From Neocallimastix lanati (nom. inval.) (Eukaryota > Neocallimastigomycota > Neocallimastigomycetes > Neocallimastigales > Neocallimastigaceae): 64,000 nt of DNA. The stretch is from NCBI GenBank assembly GCA_016946835.1, contig JACVTC010000079.1, forward strand, positions 62,001-126,000. Reading direction: 5' to 3'. The notes under the pieces were generated by a model. The model worked only from the letters and a program-made list of their open reading frames with translations, did no database searches and was not told where the DNA came from. This document shows positions 49,835 to 64,000 of the stretch, piece after piece (positions within the stretch are counted from its first letter, which is position 1; each line of letters opens with the position of its first letter). Made by a program: the position numbers and the translations under genes.

Positions 49835-50120
49835 GAATAAACTATAATTCATACGTAAAACGAAAAAAAAAAAATTTTTTTAAAAAAAAATTAATAAAAA
49901 AAAAATATAATTATTCTATTAAAATTTTTAAATTTTATAGCAACGAATTCATTAAATATTTATTTTATCTTTTTAAAAGGTAATACTTCAATTTCTACCA
50001 ATTTACTAAATCAACAAATATCTAATAACTTTATATAATTTCATCAAATAATAATATATATAATTTTTATGAATATTTTGAAAGTGGTGGCAAACATGAG
50101 AAAAAAATAATTTAATTAAA
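48969..50120. other. AT-rich spacer with tandem repeats
   Basis: No gene seen. Contains an isolated CGAAATGCAACACC motif at 49313-49326, a 32-bp tandem repeat (49425-49620), a TA run followed by a T-run of about 36 nt (49779-49833). Confidence 0.6.
49425..49620 (+). repeat. 32-bp tandem repeat, about 6 copies
   Basis: Unit begins GAATTACTTTTTATTATATT and ends with ATTATTATTAT. One copy has ATTATC. Confidence 0.88.
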
Positions 50121-50124
50121 TAGT

Positions 50125-50400
50125 TGAACATAGAACAGACATAAATGAAGTAGATATAAATAGTAATACAACATTATTTTTATTCAAGTGAAAATGGAAA
50201 TGTAAATATGGTAAAATATTCAATTAAACTAGAAGAAAATATAAATAAATTAAATGATGAAAATGGAATACCAATACTTGTGTCATGTGAAAGTGGATGT
50301 GAAAATCTTGTAAAGTAGTTAGTTGAACTTAGAGCTGATAATAATAAAGTAGATGCTGAACTTAAGGAAAATAGAAATAAAGAGAATCATGAAAATTAAG
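50125..50400 (+). pseudogene. Ankyrin-repeat gene relic
   Basis: Across a few stops the text reads ENGNVNMVKYSIKLEENINK, then NDENGIPILVSCESGCENLV, then LVELRADNNKVDAE. The pattern G-x-x-x-[VL]-[VA]-K-x-[LS] followed by a polar turn is that of ankyrin repeats of about 33 residues. No complete frame remains. Confidence 0.6.
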
Positions 50401-50448
50401 CACCGCTTTTGAATTCGCTTTTGAATGTGTGTCAAAAGTATATATATA

Positions 50449-50453
50449 ATTAC

Positions 50454-50531
<78 letters not shown>
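50449..50531. repeat. (TTA)n microsatellite
   Basis: About 27 TTA/ATT triplets without interruption. Confidence 0.92.
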
Positions 50532-50533
<2 letters not shown>

Positions 50534-51275
50534 GATTATTTAAATGAAAATATTAATCTTAATGAAAATAATATTTGAAGCGAAAATATTAATTTAAAGC
50601 GAAGACAATTATTTAAATGAAAATATTAATTTAAAACGAAAAACAATTATTTAAATGAAGATACCGGTATTAACGGAAGATAGTAGCATTAATGAAAAAT
50701 AACAATAATAAAATTGATAATTTAAAAAAGAGTACATTTTTAAAAAATAAAATATTAATAAAAATAATAATAATTTTCAGAAAATTTTTCATACATAATA
50801 TTCCTGTCAATAATATAAATTTTACAGATAATAAAATTGATCGTCTTGGGTTTTTTTTTTTTTTTCTTTTTTAATTACTTTCAGTGTGTGTACCATCCTT
50901 TAGTCCCCTTAAGACATGGGAATATTAAAGTAGTCATAATATTTCAATATGCTTTATAGTCATAGAATGAAAAACCAAAAATGAAATATGTTTAAAAAGA
51001 TATAAAAAAATGTTTTAATATTATTTAGTAAGAAAAAAAATAAATCACCAGAAACCTAGTTCATCAAAATAGTAAAAACAAATAATAATTTAAATAATAA
51101 TTCAAATAATACATTTCTTAATTATAGGAGATAAAATTTTTACACAAATCTTCATCTCAACACACTTAAAATAATGATAAAACACATAATGTGATGATCA
51201 TAATATCACGAAATTAATGATATTCAATAAAATAATTGAAATTTCAAATAAAACTAAGAATCATAAAAAATTATA

Positions 51276-51315
<40 letters not shown>

Positions 51316-51349
51316 ATTTTTTTAATCAAACAATAACAATAAAAATACA
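50532..51349. other. AT-rich spacer
   Basis: Contains short repeated GAAAATATTAATTTAAA(G/A)CGAA blocks (50578-50650), a T-run at 50848-50865 and an A-run of about 44 nt at 51277-51313. No gene is recognised. Confidence 0.5.
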
Positions 51350-52034
51350 AATTTTCAAAAATTTCAACAGCACCTTCAAACAGAAATTACCAATAATTTA
51401 CTTTATTCATCTAATACGCGAAGTAGTAAGTAGTAATACTCTTAATAATTATACTTCAAATGAGAATTCCAATGTTACTATAATTTTCTTGACTCTTCTA
51501 ATATTTCTTCAATTGACAATCATAATACTAATACCAATAATTCATTTCTAATCAATAATAATATATACAGAAATTACAATTTTGACAATTCAATTAATAA
51601 CCATTAATAATCCGTAAAATTTTGATAATTTATATCAAGATAGCCAATTTCTTTCTACTATAACTCAAAATATTATTAAATCTAATGAAAATGGAAATTA
51701 CGGATGATGTAATGATTAACAATGGACGTAGTTGATTATCCTCGTACTTCCGCAAAACAATCATTACCTCCAAATTCCCCAGATTCCAAAATAATTATTC
51801 CTTCTACCTTTTAGAACTGTAAGAAGAATGATTGATCCTATGATACCCATAAGATCACATCTACTTATTCTGATTCTTCTAAAAGCTTTGATAAAAACAA
51901 TTAATTGCAACAATAAAAATTACTAAATTAATGCTATTTAAAGATAAATTAAATAATTTATATTCAAACAAAATTGACTTTTGTATCAAAAGTTCCTCCA
52001 TGGTATAAAAATATATATATTATTTCTACTAAAT

Positions 52035-52704
52035 GGGTTTTTTGCTACAAAAAAAAGATAGTAATAGTTTTATATATAAAATGTCAAGCCCGTCTTGTTG
52101 CCGAAAGGTTTCCTTCAAAAATGGGGTATTGATCATGACCTTACTTATTCCCATACTTTAAATATTGATAGTCTTAAAACTCTTTGCTTTTTTTTGCATT
52201 ATCTGCTACTTTTTCACTGGGACAACTTCCAACTTGATATTAAGGCCGCTTATTTTAATGCTCCTCTCAATAAATATATTTACATTATAATTCTTAAAGG
52301 TTATATAAACTATGGATAGAGATATTGGAAGCTTAACAAAACTCTATATGATTTTAAGCAATCAGATAGACAATGGTATAAAACAATATGGAAATTTATA
52401 ATTAATTAATAATTTTTAAACAAATAAAAGCCGAACGGTGCATATTCATATTCAAATATATAATATATAATAAAAACAAGATATATAATTGGACTCTATG
52501 TTGATAATATGGTTATCTCTGGAGAAATAAAATTCATCAAAGACTTAATAATCAAAAAAATTTAAAGAAAATTAAAAATATCAAATTGCGGACCAATCGA
52601 ATATATTTCAGGAATTAAAGTAAAAAAACCAAAAAATTATATAATTTTCTTAGAAAAGTTTTATTAAAAATATGCTAAGATAAATTCAACATAAACAATA
52701 CTCG

Positions 52705-52754
<50 letters not shown>

Positions 52755-53470
52755 ATCTTTCCAGGAGACAATGATATAACCAAAATTAAAAAAATTTTTT
52801 TTGACAAAGCAATATGCAAAGGCGCAATTAGATCTCTGATTTACCTATCAAAATGTACAAGACCGGAAATTTCATTTGACGAAAATAAAGCTTCCAGGAA
52901 AAATGAGCAACCAAATAATTTCATACTGGAACAAAGTAATAAATATTTTAAAAATATATAAATAGTACAAAAAGAATTATAAAATTAAATATGATGGAAA
53001 GAGGGAGTTAATTACATATAGGAACTCAGATTTCGTATGTGATAGACTGATATAAAATCTACTTCTGGTTGAGTTATTTAATAGAAAAAAGCCCTATATG
53101 CTGGATATCTAAAAAGCAATCATGTGTTGCTACTTCTACCGCAGAAGCTAAGTATATTAATACTTTAGAAAGTGTTAAGAAAATACTACAGTTAAGGAGC
53201 ATGATTAAAAAAAATATTAAATAAGAAATTAAATTAAACGATCTATACTGTTAACCAAACAAATTAATGCATAATAGAAAATGGTGAAATTAATACTAAA
53301 TTAAAACGTATAAATGTCAGATATCATTTCCATAGCGATAATATATTAAAAGTATTTTTTTAAAACACGTAGATACAGGAAAAATGTCAGTTGATATATT
53401 AACAAAAGATTCAAATGGTACAAAAATACTAAAAATAATAATTAATATCTTTATATATAAACATAATTTA
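52035..53470 (+). pseudogene. copia-4 RT-RNase H, heavily mutated
   Basis: Recognisable pieces in order: KCQARLVA then GFLQKWGIDHDLTYSH (52080-52150), FQLDIKAAYFNAPLNKYIY (52228-52285), KLNKTLYDFKQSDRQWYKT (52332-52388), LYVDNMVISGE (about 52496-52530; YVDN in place of YVDD), RPEISFDENKA (about 52860-52893), and MSVDILTKDSNGTK (about 53383-53424). Many stops and shifts, and an A-run of about 47 nt at 52706-52752, break it. This is the oldest-looking retroelement here. Confidence 0.75.
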
Positions 53471-53478
53471 AGGAGGAA

Positions 53479-53791
53479 TGATAATTACAATTGTACTATA
53501 TGTTTATTCATATTATCTTAATATATATTTATTCATTATGTAGTTTATCAAATTATATTTATTTAAATTCATTAATACGTTTATTTTGTATTGTATAAAT
53601 TTATGTTAACAATCATTTTAAATATTTTGTGTAACTTACATATATGTAACAAGTATTTCACGTGATATGTGTTCTATATCAATATCATGAATGTACCACT
53701 TCTCTGTATTAGTGGTAATACATTATGGCTAATACTATATTAAATAAATAACTAACATATATCATTAATTATGTATTTATTTATATTAACA
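53479..53791 (+). repeat. Probable 3' LTR of copia-4
   Basis: Begins TGATAATTACAATTG right after the polypurine-like tract and could end at TTATATTAACA. No partner LTR is available to confirm the borders. Confidence 0.35.
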
Positions 53792-53931
53792 TTAATTTAA
53801 ATTTTTAAATAATAAGAACAATATTATTCAAATAATAAAATAAAACCCAATTTATTATTACATGAATCTTAATAATTAAAATATTTTAAAAAAATATATA
53901 TATAATGATTTTTAATAAAATATTATTAAAA

Positions 53932-54043
53932 TGTTACATTAACCAATGTAACATTTTTTTTTACTACTAAATTTTAATTTTTCAGTTCTCAAAGAAATTT
54001 ATTTTATGCTTATGTTTATATTGTTACATTGGTTAATGTAACA
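53932..54043. repeat. 112-bp element with palindromic inverted ends
   Basis: TGTTACATTAACC followed by AATGTAACA (53932-53953) has its exact reverse complement at 54022-54043. Each 22-bp end is itself a hairpin with 9-bp arms. The middle is unique AT-rich DNA. Confidence 0.8.
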
Positions 54044-54196
54044 TATTATTTTAATATTTATTGATAGGCTTAATTTTTTAAATCCAAATTGTTTAGTTGA
54101 AATTTTTATGCAATTCATTTTTCTTTTTATTAATAAAAAAAATTTTAACAAATTTTAAATTTAATAATTATTAGAAATTCAAAAAAAAAAAAAAAA

Positions 54197-60718
<6,522 letters not shown>

Positions 60719-61029
60719 GTTAATTAATTAAAAAAGAAAGAACCCATAAACCTGGACTTCTTTTTTTTTTTTTTTAAGAAAGATAATATAAAATGAAAAA
60801 GTGTTAAAAAAAAAAGTATGTATATAATTAATTAACACTTAATTTGTAATATATAATTATTAAAATATATATATTTCTTTCTTAAAAAAATAATTTTTGT
60901 CATATATTTATTTTTTTTAATAATTTATATATTATATTCATAATATATAAAATCAATGAATAAATTATTCATTTTTTTTTTTTATTTTATTTTATTTAAA
61001 TAACAAAGTAAATAAAAAATTATGCAATT

Positions 61030-61064
<35 letters not shown>

Positions 61065-61390
61065 CTTATGTTATTTTTAATATAAATTTTGTGTTAGAAA
61101 TATTATTCATTATAAAATTACAGATAAATTTTATGAAGTAGATGTTAAATATATTATAATAAACAAATATATAAATATTTATTTAACATTGCATAGAGTT
61201 AATAGTTTTGTGGTGTAATATTAAAAAAAAGAAAAAAAAAAAAATATATATATATATATATATTTTTAATATGTATTATATTAAAAATAATTTAAATAGT
61301 TAATTTCTGGTTTAATATATATATTTTTAGATAAAAATTATATATAATTTTTAATATCTTAAAATATTAAAATTACGTTATATCTATTCG
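60719..61390. other. AT-rich spacer
   Basis: 3' UTR of phosphoglucomutase and intergenic DNA with A-runs (61033-61060) and TA runs. No gene. Confidence 0.6.
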
Positions 61391-61399
61391 AATTTCAAG

Positions 61400-61590
61400 A
61401 TGCCTCGGGCTAATACTCGACATGGGTTACTATTAAGAAAGTATAAACACAAATTAACCAGGAGTGTCAACGCTGAATTTGCAGTAAGACAGGCTAGCAG
61501 AGCCAATGCCTCTGAAGGAGAATACCATAATTTCAATCAGATAGATGAATCTAGTGTGTTTCGCAATCCAGCATTTCTCAACGTCAACGT
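61400..61590 (+). pseudogene. Fragment of unknown ORF cut by a MITE-like repeat
   Basis: A higher-GC segment starting ATG at 61400: MPRANTRHGLLLRKYKHKLT, then RSVNAEFAVRQASRANASEG and EYHNFNQIDESSVFRN. The text is protein-like (basic N terminus), and the open frame then runs into MITE-like family 2 copy 2 at about 61590 and stops. I do not recognise the family; a transposon-encoded protein is one possibility. Confidence 0.45.
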
Positions 61591-61895
61591 GGCGTATTTT
61601 GTATGTGGCTTGATTTTTTAATAATTAAATAAATAATATATATTCGTTTTTTTTATATATATAATTTATTAATATTCAATTATAAAAATAAATTTTTCTA
61701 ATACTTTTTTAATAGAATATATTATTATTTTTTTTGAAATAGTTATTTAATAATATTTAATTGAAAAAGTATATTATTATTTCTTTTAAAATAATAATTA
61801 TTTATATATTTGTTTATGATTACATAGAATATCTTAAAAATGTATGGCTTTATTTAAAAAAATATATACGCCACATTGCAAATGCACGATCCCAT
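61590..61895 (+). mobile_element. MITE-like family 2, copy 2
   Basis: Related to 45060-45345. Its ends are inverted: GTGGCGTATTTTGTATGTGGC at the left and TATATACGCCACATTGCAAA at the right, giving a TIR around GTGGCGTA. The interior is AT-rich with the shared AAAATGTATGGCTTTATTT block. Confidence 0.65.
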
Positions 61896-62131
61896 AGACA
61901 TTTCAAACCCTAATCCTTAAGGATTATTATGTTCAAATTGGACAAATAATATTTATTTATTTTTATTAATTTCGTGTTTTTTTTTTTTTTTTTTTTATAA
62001 AAAAAAAATAATCATGTAATTAATGAATAAATAAAGTTAAAATTCTTAACAATTTCTACTCTAAATAAAAAAAAAAGCATTTAAGATATGGATATAAGCA
62101 TATATATAAAAACATTTAAGATATTTAAGAT

Positions 62132-62331
62132 ATGGATAAAAATACAATACTACTATCGCCTTTTGGAAGTGGTAGAATTCCAGAAAACTGCCCTAAATGT
62201 TGTCCATGTTGTGGTAAAGATGATCAGTCATTTATTTATTGGATATTTGAATATTCCATTTTTTTCAAATGCTTGATTGAAATCATTAGATTATTAGATT
62301 TCATTAATGATCTTTATACTTTGTTGTTTGG

Positions 62332-62375
<44 letters not shown>

Positions 62376-62489
62376 AATTTACCTTTATTTACTTTCTACT
62401 ATTCAACTATTTTAGATTATGAAAAGCAAATTAATAAATATACTTTTATGTTCTTTCTTGGTGGAATTTTAGCTTTAGATGAGATATGA
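62132..62489 (+). pseudogene. LINE-type reverse transcriptase C-terminal fragment
   Basis: The text ILLSPFGSGRIPENCPKCCP, CCGKDDQSFIYWIFEYSIFF resembles the C-terminal CCHC-like segment of non-LTR retrotransposon RTs (CxxC, then usually H and C, here Tyr and Tyr). Next comes KCLIEIIRLLDFINDLY, then an A-run of about 36 nt (62337-62372) that shifts the frame, then ILDYEKQINKYTFMFFLGGI. The replaced His/Cys and the A-run show it is dead. No upstream RT core is seen. Confidence 0.5.
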
Positions 62490-62499
62490 TTTAATACTG

Positions 62500-62950
62500 G
62501 GGAATAAAAACATTTAAAAGAACATTAATTAAAAAATTCTGGGTATAATGTTTCATGTATGCATATAATACATAATTAATAGTCTAGAGTTCTTTTTGTT
62601 AAAATATTAAATTATATTATAATTTCAGTTAAGAGTCTCTATAGGAGTATGAAGATATAAAAATTTTGTTCATATACATGTTTAAACAGGGGTTTTCTCT
62701 ATTAAATTAATATTTTTATATTTTTTTAGAGGTTTCTTTTACTTGAGATAATTCTCTTCTATTAGTTAAGATATTCTATATTTTTATGCTTATCTTCAAT
62801 TTTTTAATCATGATCATTTCAAATTTTCGATCAGTTGTATTAAGTCTTCCTTAAATTGATTTAAATATTCAATTTATTTTTTCTTTGAGATAATATTGTA
62901 TCAGGTAAATGATTTTTTTATTAAGGGTTAGATGAGAATCTTAATCTAGG
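62500..62950. other. AT-rich spacer
   Basis: No recognisable gene. Somewhat less homopolymeric than other spacers, so it may be old, decayed coding or transposon DNA. Confidence 0.4.
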
Positions 62951-63160
62951 GGGAGAGTTGCATTTCGCCAGATTGCATTTCGACAAGTGGAATATTGATA
63001 GAAATAAATGAATGAATAAATCAATATTAATTCAAAATAATTTTTTTTTTTTTTTAAACTTGTTTTTATTCAATATTAATAATATTTAATTATATTGATT
63101 TATTGATTTATTGATTTATTTAATAATTTTTAATTTGGCGAAATGCAATTTGGCGAAATG
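62951..63160 (+). mobile_element. MITE-like family 1, copy B
   Basis: About 200 bp with long inverted ends, each containing the motif twice: TTGCATTTCGCCAGATTGCA at the left, GGCGAAATGCAATTTGGCGA at the right. Matches 44877-45054 in inverse orientation over its full length. Another motif copy (GCGAAATGCAC) lies just outside at about 63175. Confidence 0.78.
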
Positions 63161-63494
63161 ACCCACACCCGATTGCGAAATGCACTAGATTCTTAATCTA
63201 TAATTATGCCAACTTTATTACACTTTTATTTTTTTTTTAAATTAAATACTTTTTAATATTGTGGCTTATACATTAAATATTTTTAAACATGCTTCAATAG
63301 ATTTGAATAACTTTTATTTAACTAATACAGAAAAGTAATATCAACCACAACTCCATATATATATTAAATTAAAAACTATGGCTTTATATATTTAATTTTT
63401 ATTGATAAGAAACAAATAAATTTTATATTAATTAAAATTTTTTAATATTATCTACTTTATTACCAAGAGAACTTTTTGAAATTCTGTAAAACTT
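63161..63494. other. AT-rich spacer
   Basis: No gene seen. Confidence 0.5.
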
Positions 63495-63680
63495 AACTAA
63501 TTCACAATTTTAAAATAAATGTATAAAATAAAAACTAATTCACAACTTTAAAATAAATGTATAAAATAAAAACTAATTCACAACTTTAAAATAAATGTAT
63601 AAAATAAAAACTAATTCACAACTTTAAAATAAATGTATAACATAAAAATAAATAATTCACAACTTTAAAATAAATGAACT
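63495..63680 (+). repeat. 38-bp tandem repeat, about 5 copies
   Basis: Unit begins AACTAATTCACAACTTTAAA and ends ATGTATAAAATAAA. Starts at 63495, 63533, 63571 and 63609, with a diverged last copy. Confidence 0.9.
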
Positions 63681-63789
63681 TAACTATATAACTTTATATA
63701 CGTTGCATAAAATTTATTTTCATTGGTTCTATTGTTTAAGTAATATTATATATAACAAGGTTAATATAAAAAATATAAAAATTTATAAT

Positions 63790-64000
63790 ATTCTTGGTCT
63801 TTGCTGATGAAAAAGTTAATATGGATATGGTATTATCCGGAGTAAAAGTTTTAATTGAACATGGTTTATGATATTGAGAGTAAGAATGAAGAAGAATGAA
63901 GAAGAATGGAATTCATTGTATAATGCTTCATAAGAATGGATATTTGAATGTTGCAAAATAATATTTATTGGAAAATGGAGCAAATATTGAAAGTAAATTT
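63790..64000 (+). pseudogene. Ankyrin-repeat gene relic at window edge
   Basis: Text broken by stops: VKVLIEHGL, IESKNEEE, NGYLNVAK, YLLENGANIESKF. VLIEHG and LLENGANIESK are typical ankyrin repeat ends and turns. It may continue beyond the window as an intact or broken gene. Confidence 0.6.

Larger units (their letters stand above)
51350..53791 (+). mobile_element. Ty1/copia relic copia-4 from a different clade
   Basis: Remains of linker, RT and RNase H on the plus strand with a polypurine-like AAGGAGGAA (53470-53478) and a probable 3' LTR from 53479 to about 53791. The RT text (GFLQKWGIDHDLTYSHTLNI, LDIKAAYFNAPL) is closer to classical Ty1/copia than the other three copies. Start and LTR end are approximate. 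Confidence 0.6.

Overview
The window looks like nuclear DNA of an anaerobic gut fungus (Neocallimastigomycota, Neocallimastix/Piromyces type). Intergenic DNA is almost pure A+T with long homopolymers and (TTA)n tracts. The few host genes stand out as islands of higher GC with short GT-AG introns. Gene density is very low and most recognisable coding sequence belongs to retroelements. The lineage call is an inference from composition, gene content and element types.

Layout: 641-1945 SRF/MCM1-type MADS-box gene with a 34-bp first exon. 3503-8444 decayed Ty1/copia element (minus). 8445-13285 repeats: an island of degenerate AGCTATATTGTT repeats, a small GC-rich island, a perfect 73-bp-arm hairpin, and about 1.7 kb of a compound satellite. 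13286-19725 second copia element (minus) with almost identical LTRs, interrupted by a 610-bp solo LTR at 16318-16927 that carries tRNA-like A and B boxes. 20940-24780 third copia element (plus), 5' truncated. 24781-26400 satellite arrays. 26737-33747 complete Ty3/gypsy element (minus) with intact gag and pol. 33764-34212 tRNA-derived SINE with 16-bp target duplications. 35799-36749 LOR/tubby-C2-like gene with one intron (minus). 36750-44330 gene-less AT-rich DNA. 44330-50400 accessory stretch with satellite, two MITE-like families, and broken relics of an RNA polymerase beta-type (Rpb2-like) subunit and a D5-like primase-helicase, both core genes of nucleocytoplasmic large DNA viruses, plus ankyrin-repeat relics. 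51350-53791 very decayed copia relic (plus). 53792-58782 AT-rich spacer with simple repeats. 58783-60718 phosphoglucomutase gene with one intron. 61400-64000 fragments of an unknown ORF, a LINE-type reverse transcriptase C terminus, second copies of the two MITE-like families and an ankyrin relic at the window edge.

Working together: only three host genes look intact (MADS factor, LOR protein, phosphoglucomutase) and they share no pathway. The gypsy element is the only retroelement with both gag and pol open. Its pol lies in the -1 frame relative to gag, and the overlap contains a U UUA AAC slippery heptamer, an 8-nt spacer and a well-formed H-type pseudoknot, so Gag-Pol is probably made by programmed -1 frameshifting. 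Two copia elements have, directly after the 5' LTR, a primer-binding site that matches the anticodon arm of tRNA-Lys(CUU) rather than a tRNA 3' end, which points to half-tRNA priming as in Drosophila copia.

Strongest leads for novelty: the giant-virus-like relic pair (45974-48968), the gypsy frameshift signal (31498-31550), the new SINE (33764-34212), the Pol III-box solo LTR (16318-16927) and the perfect hairpin (11095-11251).
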